Source of the DNA: Rhodanobacteraceae bacterium
GTDB taxonomy: Bacteria > Pseudomonadota > Gammaproteobacteria > Xanthomonadales > Rhodanobacteraceae
DNA length: 64,000 nt
Direction of reading: 5' to 3'
NCBI GenBank assembly: GCA_030123585.1
Contig: CP126120.1
Span: 2,481,001-2,545,000, forward strand
The position numbers and the translations under genes were made by a program. The first letter of the stretch is position 1; the number at the start of each line of letters is the position of its first letter. The notes under the pieces are model-generated. The model saw only the letters and a list, made by a program, of their open reading frames with translations, did not search any database and was not told the origin of the DNA. Positions 54,073-63,700 of this stretch are shown in pieces.

Positions 54073-54142
54073 GAGGGCCGGAAGGCCATGGAGCTCTTGG
54101 GCCATGGATGGCGGCTTCAGTCGCGGCTTCCGCCGCTCCTAC
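54069..54142. repeat. GTAG-REP pair between the M61 gene and lhr
   Basis: Facing REP elements GTAGGAGGGCCGGAAGG and GTCGCGGCTTCCGCCGCTCCTAC. It is the reverse-complement arrangement of the pair at 48391-48458. Both flanking genes end in it: the M61 stop is TAG 54070-54072 and the lhr stop is TAG 54139-54141 on the reverse strand. Confidence 0.88.
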
Positions 54143-57100
54143 GTGGTGATTGTCGGGATCGCGCGTGACGGCAATGTTGGTCTGTTTTCGCGCAACGATA
54201 CGCGCACCGCGCGCTCGTCGTCCGGCGAGAGCGAATCCAGCAACACGATTTCACCCGCGATGCGCGACGCGACCGGCACACCGTCGCGATACACGATGCG
54301 CGACGACGCCACGGCCGGTACTTTCGTACCGGGAAGCACGCTGCCAACGAGATTCAGTGGATCCGCGCCGCTGATTGCGATGAGCGCGCCATCGTGTTGG
54401 CGCTTGCGCACGCGCCGCAGCGCCTCGACCGCTTCCGGCAACGCGAACTGCTCGCCCACGATGCCCTCCACGAAACGGCCGCCGCGGATTTCTCCGCGCG
54501 CTTCGAGGCGCTGGCACACGCGTCGCAATTCGCGCCACGGCGGCAGCCACGCGGCCTCGCGTTCCAGCAGTTTCCAGAACACCACGCCCCAGCGGCGCAG
54601 CAGGACGCGCGCGACGTGCTCGCGTGCTTCGCTTTCAGCGCCTCTCCCCCCGGGAGAGGCGGCACGTAGCGCCGAGCGCTCAGCGCTGGGGTGAGGGTCC
54701 GGTTTCGCAGCGACTTTCGCAAGGTCCGGACCCTCACCCTCCGTCCCTCTCCCGATGGGAGAGGGATGCAAAGCGTGAACCAAGCTCCACCGCCCCGCAT
54801 CCTCGATGCCGTTCAACATGTGTCGGGCCAGCCGCCGATGGCGAGCGTGGTTGCGCTTCGCCGCCGGCTGCAGCAGCGCGCGCAGGCCCGCGAAACTGTC
54901 CGCGCCCACCATGCCGGCGCCGACCAGTTCGCCCAACGCGTCTTCCAGTTCTGCTTTCAACAGGCGTGTGCCATCGGCGATTTCGCCGAAGAACGATGCG
55001 CCGCGTTGCGCGAGGAATTCGACCACCGCCTGCGCGCGCGAGGACAGCGCCGGCGGCTCGGCGGCCGCCTGCGCACCGATGGCGTTCCACGTTGTCAACT
55101 GCCTGCGCGGCAACAGCACGATGGGTGAGGCGCGTACTGGCGAGGCATGTGCACCGCCCGCGGACGCGCGCAGCCGCGTCCACGCGATCCGGCCGGCGCC
55201 GCACAGAGCGTCCAGCCAGGCGATGTCGTAACCCGCGACGCGCGCGGGCAGCAACTGCGATTCCCACGCACTGGCCGGCGCTTCGAAACCTTCCAGTTGC
55301 GCCAGCACCGCGGCGAGCGCATCCGGGCCGCGCATCCGCGCATCCGGTGCCACGTGCTGCCAGTCCAGCAGAAAGCGCATGAAGTCGCGCGGCGCGACCG
55401 GTTCGATCTCGCGGCGCAGGCGTTGCAGGGTGCGGCGGTGGATGCGCGCCAACAGATGCCGGTCGCACCATTCCTCTTCCGTGGCATCCGGCGTGAAGCG
55501 GCCGCGCATCGCAATGCCTTCGCGTTCCAGCGTCGCCAGCGCGATCGCGATGTCGCTGTCGGGAACGCCGAATGCGTGCGCCAGTTCACTGGCGCGGACC
55601 GGACCGGTGCAAGCCAATCGTGCGCGCAGGATTTCGACCAGTGCTTCCTCGCGTGTCCACGCCTTCGCCGCGAATTCGGCTGGAGCTTCGATGGCGGGCT
55701 GCAGCGTTGCATCAGGGAAAACCGCACGCCACATCGGCGATGGTTCGGCGGCAATCCACAGATCGAACCCCTCTCCCTGCGGGAGAGGGAGCCGCGAAGC
55801 GGCGGGTGAGGGTTCGGGCCTGTAACGAGAGCTCGCGCGGAGCCGTACCCTCACCCCTTCCCCTCTCCCGGGGGGAGAGGGGTCAAGCAGCACCGTCGCG
55901 CGCCGTGCTTGTGCGAGCTCGTCCAGCCACCCCTGCCACGCGGGACTGCGCGCAAGCTCCGCTTCATCCACGGCGCCCAGCGCCAGCAGCGCCTCGTGCA
56001 TTTCGTCGGCGTCGCGCGGCGCGGGCCAAGCTTCCTCGCGTACCGCGGCGATCGCATCGGCGTCGAGCTTGCCGAGGTCTTCCGCGCTTTGCGCATCCAC
56101 GAAACCCCGCGACGCCACGGCCTGGGTGCGGCGTTCCTCCAGCGGCGCGCCGTCGAGGAACGCGTACGGCCGTGCGCCCAGGATTTCGGCGGCGAGCTGC
56201 GACGGTGCGGTCAGGTCGCGCGCGACGATGCGCGCCTCGCCACTTTCCAGCCGCTTCAGCAACGCGGTCAGGCCGTCCAGATCCATCGCGTCGTACAAAC
56301 AGTCCTGCAGCGTCTGCGCGACCAGCGGGTGATCGGGGATCTTGCGTTCTCCGACGATGTTTTCGAGGCAGGCGACCTGGTCGGGAAACACCGTGGCCAG
56401 CAGGTCTTCCGATTTCATCCGCTGGATCTGTGGCGGCACCTTGGCGCCGCCCGCGAAGCGGGGCAGCGCCAGCGCGGATGCAGCATTCCAGCGGAAGCGC
56501 AGCGCGAACATCGGTGCGTCCAGCAGCGCCTGCGTCAGCACGTCGCATACTGAATTGGAGTGCAGGTAGCGCGCGACCTCATCCAGCGGAAAACTGTGGC
56601 TGGTCGACAGCGACAGCACGATCGCATCTTCGGTGGCAGCGGCCTGCAGCTCGAAATTGAAACTGCGGCAGAAGCGCTTGCGCAGCGCCAGCCCCCACGC
56701 GCGATTCAGGCGGCTGCCGAACGGCGAGTGGATGATCAACTGCATGCCACCGGATTCGTCGAAGAAGCGTTCCATCGCCAGCGTCGACTGTGTCGGCAGC
56801 AGGCCGAGTTCGGCGCGCGCGGCGGCGAGGTAATCGATCAGTTGCCGTGCCGCAGGTGGATCGATGCCGATTTCGTCCATCAGCCATGCGATGGCGCTGT
56901 TGCTCCCCTCTCCCTCCGGGAGAGGGGCTGGGGGTGAGGGTACGGGTTTGCGAGAGTCGGCAACATTTCGCGTATCCGCACCCTCACCCCTGCCTCTCTC
57001 CCAAGGGGAGAGGGGTTCAAGGCGTGCGGCGAGCTCCTCGCGCAACCGCGCCACCGCGAACGACAGTTCATCGCTGCGTCCCGGCGCCTCGCCCAGCCAG

Positions 57101-58935
57101 AACGGGATCGAGGGCGGCGCGCCGTGCGCGTCTTCCACGCGCACCTTGCCGCGTTCCACGCGCAGGATGCGGTAGGACTGGTTGCCGAGCTGGAAGATGT
57201 CGCCCGCGATCGACTCGACCGCGAAGTCCTCGTTGACGCTGCCGACGCGCAGCGATTGCGGCTCCAGCACCACGTCGTAATCGGCGGTGTCGGGAATCGC
57301 GCCGCCGGAAGTCAGCGCGACCAGCCGCGCGCCGCGCCGCGCGCGCAACTTGCCGTTGACGGCGTCGCGGTGCAGGTAGGCCGCGCGGGTGCCGCGGCGG
57401 GTGCTGTAGCCCTCGGCCAGCATCCGCACGGCTTCGGTGAACGCTGTGCGCGTAAGCGAACGATAGGGATACGCGCGGGCGAAGGTCTCGAACAATTCGG
57501 CTTCGCCGCGCTCGCCGCAGGCGACTTCCGCGACGATCTGTTGCGCCAGCACGTCCAGCGGCGCGGGCGGCATCCGCAGCGTGTCGAGTTCGCCGCGGCG
57601 CACGCAATCGAGCAGCGCCACGCATTCCACGAGATCGTCGCGCGAAGTCGGGAACAGCCGCGCCTTGGAAATGCCATCCACCGCGTGACCGGCGCGACCC
57701 GCGCGCTGCAGGAACGCCGCGATCGAGCGTGGCGAACCCAATTGGCAAACGAGATCGACCTCGCCAATGTCGATGCCTAGCTCCAGCGATGCCGTTGCCA
57801 CCAGCGCACGCAGATTGCCGGACTTGAGGCGTTGCTCGGCGTCGAGGCGTTTTTCCTTCGACAGGCTGCCGTGGTGTGCGGCCACCGCATCCTTGCCCAG
57901 CCGCTCGGCCAGATGTCGCGTGGTGCGTTCGACCGCGCGGCGGGTGTTGGCGAAGATCAGCGTGGTGCGGTGCCGTTCGATCAGTTCGGCGAGGCGGTCG
58001 TACACCAGACCCCACGCATCGTTGCTCATCACCGGTTGCAGCGGCACGTTGGTCAGTTCGATGGCGAGATCGCGCGCGCGCTGGTGGCCGGCGTCGATGA
58101 TGGTGCACGCGTTTGAACCCCTCTCCCTCCGGGAGAGGCGGCGCGTAGCGCCGAGCGCGCAGCGCTGGGGTAAGGGTTCGGATCTTGCGGATGGTTTGTA
58201 CGAGTCCGAACCCTCATCCGTCTGCCGGCTTGCAAAGTCAAGCCGGCAGACACCTTCTCCCGGAGGGAGAAGGGAGGGTCTTGCGCCGACTAAAAAGTCG
58301 GCGACTTTTTCAATGGGGTTCTGCGTCGCCGACAGTCCGATGCGCGTGCAGCGTTGCCCGCACAGCGCGTCCAGCCGCTCCAGCGTCAGCGCGAGATGGC
58401 TGCCGCGCTTGCTTTGCACCAGTGCGTGGATTTCATCGACGATCACCGTGCGCGTGGTCTGCAGCATGCGCCGACCGGATTCCGAACCCAGCAGGATGTA
58501 CAGCGATTCCGGAGTAGTCACCACGATGTGCGGCGGGCGCTTGCGCATCGCGTTGCGTTCGGCCTGCGGAGTGTCGCCGGTGCGCACCGCGGTGCGGATT
58601 TCGACGTCGGGCAGGCCGAATTTTTCCAGTTGCGCGCGGATGCCTTCGAGCGGCACTTCCAGGTTGATGCGCACGTCGTTGGACAACGCCTTCAGCGGCG
58701 ACACGTACACGACGTGGGTTTCGTCGGTGAGCGTTCCCGCGACGCCTTCGCGCACCAGCGCGTCGATCGCGGCGAGGAATGCGGCCAGCGTCTTGCCGGA
58801 GCCCGTGGGCGCGGCGATCAGCACATTCTCGCCGCGCCGGATTGCAGGCCAAGCCTCGCGCTGCGCGGGCGTCGGCGCGGCAAACGCGGCCTCGAACCAG
58901 GCGGCGACGGCGGGGTGGAAGTTTTGCAATGGCAT
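54139..58935 (-). CDS. lhr: Lhr-type ATP-dependent helicase with four in-frame repeat insertions
   Basis: 1598 residues. DEAD/DEAH helicase: Walker A APTGSGKT (42-49), DEIH (167-170), LSATQNP near 201, [13 protein letters not shown] and QRAGRAGH in the second RecA domain, then the large Lhr-specific core and C-terminal winged-helix region. Lhr acts in DNA repair; long forms have a C-terminal uracil-DNA glycosylase-like part. Four segments, at about residues 221-274, 640-677, 1017-1057 and 1390-1432, are read-through palindromic repeats of family A, rich in Pro/Gly/Arg. None breaks the frame and helicase motifs outside them are intact, so the protein is probably made and the inserts fall in loops. 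Confidence 0.92.
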   Translation of the reverse strand: MPLQNFHPAVAAWFEAAFAAPTPAQREAWPAIRRGENVLIAAPTGSGKTLAAFLAAIDALVREGVAGTLTDETHVVYVSPLKALSNDVRINLEVPLEGIRAQLEKFGLPDVEIRTAVRTGDTPQAERNAMRKRPPHIVVTTPESLYILLGSESGRRMLQTTRTVIVDEIHALVQSKRGSHLALTLERLDALCGQRCTRIGLSATQNPIEKVADFLVGARPSLLPPGEGVCRLDFASRQTDEGSDSYKPSARSEPLPQRCALGATRRLSRRERGSNACTIIDAGHQRARDLAIELTNVPLQPVMSNDAWGLVYDRLAELIERHRTTLIFANTRRAVERTTRHLAERLGKDAVAAHHGSLSKEKRLDAEQRLKSGNLRALVATASLELGIDIGEVDLVCQLGSPRSIAAFLQRAGRAGHAVDGISKARLFPTSRDDLVECVALLDCVRRGELDTLRMPPAPLDVLAQQIVAEVACGERGEAELFETFARAYPYRSLTRTAFTEAVRMLAEGYSTRRGTRAAYLHRDAVNGKLRARRGARLVALTSGGAIPDTADYDVVLEPQSLRVGSVNEDFAVESIAGDIFQLGNQSYRILRVERGKVRVEDAHGAPPSIPFWLGEAPGRSDELSFAVARLREELAARLEPLSPWERGRGEGADTRNVADSRKPVPSPPAPLPEGEGSNSAIAWLMDEIGIDPPAARQLIDYLAAARAELGLLPTQSTLAMERFFDESGGMQLIIHSPFGSRLNRAWGLALRKRFCRSFNFELQAAATEDAIVLSLSTSHSFPLDEVARYLHSNSVCDVLTQALLDAPMFALRFRWNAASALALPRFAGGAKVPPQIQRMKSEDLLATVFPDQVACLENIVGERKIPDHPLVAQTLQDCLYDAMDLDGLTALLKRLESGEARIVARDLTAPSQLAAEILGARPYAFLDGAPLEERRTQAVASRGFVDAQSAEDLGKLDADAIAAVREEAWPAPRDADEMHEALLALGAVDEAELARSPAWQGWLDELAQARRATVLLDPSPPGRGEGVRVRLRASSRYRPEPSPAASRLPLPQGEGFDLWIAAEPSPMWRAVFPDATLQPAIEAPAEFAAKAWTREEALVEILRARLACTGPVRASELAHAFGVPDSDIAIALATLEREGIAMRGRFTPDATEEEWCDRHLLARIHRRTLQRLRREIEPVAPRDFMRFLLDWQHVAPDARMRGPDALAAVLAQLEGFEAPASAWESQLLPARVAGYDIAWLDALCGAGRIAWTRLRASAGGAHASPVRASPIVLLPRRQLTTWNAIGAQAAAEPPALSSRAQAVVEFLAQRGASFFGEIADGTRLLKAELEDALGELVGAGMVGADSFAGLRALLQPAAKRNHARHRRLARHMLNGIEDAGRWSLVHALHPSPIGRGTEGEGPDLAKVAAKPDPHPSAERSALRAASPGGRGAESEAREHVARVLLRRWGVVFWKLLEREAAWLPPWRELRRVCQRLEARGEIRGGRFVEGIVGEQFALPEAVEALRRVRKRQHDGALIAISGADPLNLVGSVLPGTKVPAVASSRIVYRDGVPVASRIAGEIVLLDSLSPDDERAVRVSLRENRPTLPSRAIPTITT
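54641..54766. repeat. Palindromic repeat family A, in frame in lhr (fourth from the protein N-terminus)
   Basis: 126 bp with arms CCTCTCCC-N-GGGAGAGG and CCCTCTCCC-N3-GGGAGAGGG and the internal GCGCCGAGCGCTCAGCGCTGG variant also seen in the copy at 58115. It codes for about 42 residues of low-complexity Pro/Gly/Arg sequence. Confidence 0.85.
55765..55886. repeat. Palindromic repeat family A, in frame in lhr (third)
   Basis: 122 bp between GAACCCCTCTCCC and GGGGAGAGGGGTC. The read-through product contains [11 protein letters not shown] and LPLPQGEGF, the tell-tale peptides of this repeat family. Confidence 0.85.
56905..57019. repeat. Palindromic repeat family A, in frame in lhr (second)
   Basis: 115 bp between CCCCTCTCCC and GGGGAGAGGGGTTCAA. 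Read through as [13 protein letters not shown]...PLPEGEGSN. The flanking protein on both sides is normal Lhr sequence. Confidence 0.85.
58115..58276. repeat. Palindromic repeat family A, in frame in lhr (first)
   Basis: 162 bp (54 codons) between GAACCCCTCTCCC and GGAGGGAGAAGGGA. It also contains an extra palindrome, CTGCCGGCTTG...CAAGCCGGCAG. The translated insert ([12 protein letters not shown]...SRRERGSN) separates [10 protein letters not shown] from the normal continuation [15 protein letters not shown]. Confidence 0.87.
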
Positions 58936-58959
58936 AAAATTGAGACCGCGGCGCGCCGC

Positions 58960-60768
58960 TCAAGTGCCTGCGGTTTCGCGCAGGCGGTCGGCCAGACCGG
59001 TCATGCGCAGGGTGCGCCGTTCGATGCCGGCGCGCAACGTGTCGGGTGCGGCGTACGCGGTGATGCCGCGGCGCGCGCGGGTGACGCCGGTGTACAGCAG
59101 TTCGCGCGTCAACAGCGCCGAATCGGGCCCGGCCACCAGCGCCACGCGCTCGAATTCGGATCCCTGCGCCTTGTGCACGGTCAGCGCGAACGCGCCCTCG
59201 TACGGTGGCAGGGCGTCGGGCGGGAGTGCGCGTGCCCCGCCGTCCACGGCCTCGAACCACGCTTTCATCGCGCCGTCGGCATCGGGCCACACCACGCCGG
59301 TATCGCCGTTGAACAATCCGAGTTCCGGGCGGTTCGCGGTGACGAGGATCAGGCGTCCTTGCCAGCGTGCGTCATCCACGCGCAGGCGCGATTCGCGCTG
59401 CAGCCGCTGCGCGAGCGCGCGATCGATCGCGATGCAGCCCGACGGCCCGTGCCGCAGCGCCGTGAGCACGCGGAACGCACGCGCGGCGCGCAGCGCCTCG
59501 GCGGGAGCGCGTGCAGCGAGGACGGGGCGGTACGCTTCCGCCGCGGTTTCGACGAAGCGCAACGCGCGGGCGGCGTCCGCGAGCGACACCTCCGCGTCGT
59601 GGTTGCACGCGGCCAGGGCCGCGTCGGCATCGCCCGCTGCGATCGCGCGCGCCAGCGCGCCCAGCGCGGACTCCGCGCCGAAGCGGTGGCTGCGGGTCAG
59701 CGCGACATGGCAGTTCCGCAGAGGCCCGTCGCCGGCCGCTTCCACCAGCGCGCCCAGCACGTCGCCGGCTTCCACCGCGGACAACTGGTCGGGATCGCCC
59801 AGCAGGATCAGCCGGGCATCGACGGGCACCGCGTCCACCAGCTTCGCCATCAACGGCAGATCGACCATCGACACCTCGTCCACCACCACCACGTCGTGCG
59901 GCAGCGGCGAAACACGGTTGAAGCGCGGACGCATGCGCCACGGCGAAATGCCGAGCAGGCTGTGCACGGTTTGCGCGTCGCGCGGGATTTGCGCGGCGAT
60001 CGCTTCGGGCAGTTCGAGTTTCCCGAGTTGCGCGCGCAGCGATTCGCCGAGGCGCGCGGCGGCCTTGCCGGTGGGTGCGGCCAGCGCGATCCGCAACGTG
60101 TTGCCTTGCGCGTGGGCGTTTTCCGCCAGCACGGCCAGCATGCGCAGCACCGAGTGGGTCTTGCCGGTGCCGGGGCCGCCGGTGACCAGCGCGAAGCGGT
60201 GCGCGAGCGCGATGTCGATCGCGCGCTGCTGTTCGGGGTCGAGCGTCACGGCGGAGTCGGCGCGATGGGCGAGCGTTTCCCCCCTCCGCCCTTCGGGCAC
60301 CACGGAGCTTTTTGCCAAGGATGGCGGCTGTACCCGCAAGCGGGGGGAGGGAGTCGTTTTGTTTTCTTGCGCGGCGCGTGCGATCAATGCGTGCGCGAGT
60401 TGCCGTTCGCATTCGAAGTAGCGGCGCAGATAGACGCGGCCCTGCGCATCCAGCACCAGCGGCAGGAGCGCGGGCGGCGCGTCCGTCGCATGCACGTGGA
60501 CGGCCGGCGAATGGCGCAGCGCCTCGCACCATGCGGAGGCATCGGGCAATGCAGGCGGCTGGCCTTCGGCCAACCCGGCCAGCCAGTCCTGCGCCCGATC
60601 CAGCGCCAGCGCGCTGTGGCCATCGGTGATCGCGCGCGCGGCCAGCGCCGCGGCCAGCGCGGATTCTTCGGTGACTCCGGGAAACGCGCGCGCCACCCAT
60701 TCGCCCAACGCGAGATCATTGCGGCCGATCCGGTCCTGGTCGCGCAGCGCGGCAAGGCTGGTGTTCAT
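58960..60768 (-). CDS. recD: Exodeoxyribonuclease V alpha subunit
   Basis: 602 residues from ATG 60768, overlapping the recB stop by ATGA. Walker A GGPGTGKT near residue 190, VVVDEVSMVD, LLGDPDQLSAVEAG, and the C-terminal LTVHKAQGSEFERV and LLYTGVTRAR fit the SF1B helicase of RecBCD. It unwinds DNA 5'-3' in the complex that repairs breaks and degrades foreign DNA. About residues 139-164 are the translation of a palindromic repeat (60279-60353). Confidence 0.93.
   Translation of the reverse strand: MNTSLAALRDQDRIGRNDLALGEWVARAFPGVTEESALAAALAARAITDGHSALALDRAQDWLAGLAEGQPPALPDASAWCEALRHSPAVHVHATDAPPALLPLVLDAQGRVYLRRYFECERQLAHALIARAAQENKTTPSPRLRVQPPSLAKSSVVPEGRRGETLAHRADSAVTLDPEQQRAIDIALAHRFALVTGGPGTGKTHSVLRMLAVLAENAHAQGNTLRIALAAPTGKAAARLGESLRAQLGKLELPEAIAAQIPRDAQTVHSLLGISPWRMRPRFNRVSPLPHDVVVVDEVSMVDLPLMAKLVDAVPVDARLILLGDPDQLSAVEAGDVLGALVEAAGDGPLRNCHVALTRSHRFGAESALGALARAIAAGDADAALAACNHDAEVSLADAARALRFVETAAEAYRPVLAARAPAEALRAARAFRVLTALRHGPSGCIAIDRALAQRLQRESRLRVDDARWQGRLILVTANRPELGLFNGDTGVVWPDADGAMKAWFEAVDGGARALPPDALPPYEGAFALTVHKAQGSEFERVALVAGPDSALLTRELLYTGVTRARRGITAYAAPDTLRAGIERRTLRMTGLADRLRETAGT
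60279..60353. repeat. Palindromic repeat, in frame in recD
   Basis: About 75 bp with outer arms CCCCCTCCGC / GCGGGGGGAGGG and an inner GCCC-TTC-GGGC hairpin. It is a different family from the lhr inserts. On the reverse strand it is read through as about 25 residues (TPSPRLRVQPPSLAKSSVV...) between the RecD N-terminal domain and the helicase core. Confidence 0.72.
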
Positions 60769-63700
60769 GCGCCGCTCCCCGCGTGCGGGTCGAACAGTGC
60801 ATCCATCGCCTCGACCAGCGAGCGTGGCGGGCGATCGACGTGGACGCCGCGTCCCTCCTGCATGCCGCGCACGAACAGGTAATACACGTCGCCGACGTGG
60901 CGGTCGTAGTCGTAACCCGGCAGGCGCTGGCGCAGCCAGCGATGCAGCGCCAGCGTGTAGATCAGCCACTGCAGGTCGTAGTCGTGCATCGCGATTTCCG
61001 CGCGCACGGCAGCGTCGTCGTACGGCGCGCAGCGGTTGGTCTTCCAGTCCACGATGTGGAAGCGGCCGGCGTGCCGGAAGGTCAGGTCGATCTTGCCTGT
61101 GAGCAGGCCGTGCAGGCTGGGCGGCGCGCCGCCGCGTTGCCGCGGGTAGCCGTGCCGGTGCAGCAACGCGTAAAGCTCACTGCCGCGTGCGCGGTGCAGC
61201 GAGAGATGGAATTCGATCTCGGCCCGGCGCTGTTCCGGCGCCACGTCGCACAGCCGCGCGCCGCACGGCAGGGCCGCGTTCAACGCGTCGCGCACGCAAG
61301 TACCGGCCGCCGCCACCGCGCGTGCCATCGCGGCGCGGGTTTCGCCGAGCCCCTGGTCGCGCAGGCTGCGTTCGATCAGCGCGCGTTCGCGGTCCGGCGC
61401 TTCGACGGCATCGCGCCAGGCGGCAAACTCGGTCCGTTCGAACATCGCGTGCACCGCGGTGCCGAAGCGCGCGCCGCCGAGGTTCGAAGCGTCGGTCGCG
61501 GCCTCGGCCGGCGGTGCGTCGCCGTCGCCGGTGCCCGGCAGCGGATCGTCCACGGACGGGTGGCTGCTGCCGCGCACCAGCCGCGAAAACGACCACACCT
61601 GCCAGTCGCGTTCCAGCGTCGCGCGGGTGAAGCCGTGTGCGCGCAGGGCGGGCGCGGATTGTCGCGGGGACGCGCGCTCGGATTGGGCGGCGTCCGGCAG
61701 GTCGATCCGTTCCGCGTCGCCGTCCGCGTGTTCGCACAAGTCGCGCAAGGCCTCGCCGCAGCCCGTCGCGTCCGCGGGCAACGGGGCGGCGCGCCCGGCC
61801 ACGTGCAGCAGGTAGTGCAGTGGACTGAACGGCGTGGCGCTGGTCGGGCCACAGGGCAGCACGCACAGCACGCGCGCGCGGGTGACGGCGACGTAGAGCT
61901 TGCGCACTTCTTCCGCGACGATTTCGCGGATCGCGCGTTCGCGCACGGTGTCGCTCGCGCCGTCGCCGATTGCGACGCGCGCGGCGGTGCCGTCGTGGTA
62001 CCAGTGCAGCGCCGGCTGGCCGTTCCGCTTGCGATCGGGGTCTTGCCCAAGCACCGCGTAGGGCACCAGCACCACGTCGTATTCGAGGCCCTTCGCCGCG
62101 TGCACGGTGGACACCGTGACCGCGTCGGCGTCGCTGTCCAGGCGCAGGCGTGCGCTGTCCTCGTCGTCCACGGCTTCGATGCGCGCGCGCGCGAAGCGCG
62201 TGGCGAGGTCGTCGAGCCCGAAGCTCTGCGCGTGCAGGGCCTGCAGCAATTCCGCCAGTTGCAGGTGGTTGGCGACGCGGCGCTGGCCGTCGGGCAACGC
62301 CAGCAGGCGCGGCGCCGCGGCTTCCAGCAGGCCGCGCAGCCACGGCAGCGGGCCGTGCCGCCGCACGGCGTCGGCCCAGCCGGCGACGCGCTCCAGCATG
62401 AGCGCCTGGCGTGCCTCGTCGACGATGTCCGCTGCGTCGGCGCCGATCAGGACGCTCGCATGCGCCGCGCGGGCGCGCCGCGGGTCGCCGGGTACGGCGA
62501 CCGCATCCAGCAGCAACGCGAGGTCGGCGGCTTCGTCGCTGGCGTACACGCTGGCGCGCAGGTTGCTGCAGGCCGGCACGCCGGCGCGGCCCAGCGCGGC
62601 CTGCATCGCCAGCGCCTGCCGGTTGTCGTTGACCAGCACCGCGACGTGCCGCGGCAACAGCCGCGTGCGCGCGCCGTGCTCGTCGCGCAGATCGAACGCC
62701 GCGTCGGCGAGCGCGCGCGCGATCCACGCCACGCAGGCATCCTGGATCGCGCGGCGCGCGTGTTCCTTCGACGGCAGCCGGTCGGCCGCATGCTCGATCC
62801 GGTCGGGATCGAGCCACCACAGTTGCAGCGCGGGCACGGGTTCGCCGTGGTGCAGCAGGGCGCGCGCGGATCGCGCGCTCTGGAGATCCGGATGTTCGAT
62901 GTCCGCCTCGACGAACGCGTCCGTCCGCGAGAACAGCGCGTTGATCGCGCGGCACATGCCCGCACCCGCGCGGTAGCTGTCGCGCAGGCGCAGCGATGCC
63001 TCGCCGCCGCGCGCCTGCCGGCGCGCCTCGTCGCAGGCCTGCAGCCAGGTGAACACGTCGCCGCCGCGGAAACCGTAGATGGCCTGCTTGGGGTCGCCGA
63101 CCAGCACCAGCGTCGCGGCGCCGAACAGTTTCTTGACCACCCGCCACTGCTGCGCGTCGGTGTCCTGGAATTCGTCGATCAGCGCAGCCTTCCAGCGTGC
63201 GCGGATGCGGCCGGCGGTGCGCTCGCCGCGCGCGGGATCGGCCAGCGCCCCGGCCAGCCGATCGACCGCCTGGTCGTGGCCCATGCGCTGGCGTTCGGCG
63301 AGGCGCTTCGGCAGTTCGCTTTCCACGAACCTGTACGCGGCGTGCAGCAGGGTCGCGGCGGGAAGCGTGGCTGCTACCGCGCGTGCCGCCTTGAGGCTTT
63401 CGAATGCACGTGCGAGCGCAGCCACGTCATTGAATACCTGGCCCTCGGGGCCGACTCCTTCCGGCTTCAGGCAGGTGATGTTTTCGACACCGAGACTCGC
63501 GGCAGCCTTGGGATCGAAATTCGCGGCATCGGGCGTGGCGCCAGCCTGTGACCATGCGTGGAGCTGCCGCAGCGCGGCGACGCGGCTGTTGCGTGCCCGC
63601 GTGTCCTTGATGCAGCGTTGCAACTCGCGTTCGGCGCCGTCGAGCGCGTTGACCGGACATGTCGCGACGCGTCGCGCGGCATCCTCGAAAGCCGTCGCTG

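Noticed and set aside
54641..58276. Repeats within lhr considered as a CRISPR array
   Set aside because: Copies are hundreds to over a thousand bases apart, vary in length and are separated by conserved coding sequence, not spacers.
57767..60882. Two forward frames of over 800 codons across lhr and recD
   Set aside because: Both are antisense to helicase genes with clear motifs; composition is Arg/Ala/Ser-rich or His/Gln-rich with no domain.
60783..63551. 922-codon forward frame over recB
   Set aside because: Antisense shadow of recB; no protein family resemblance.
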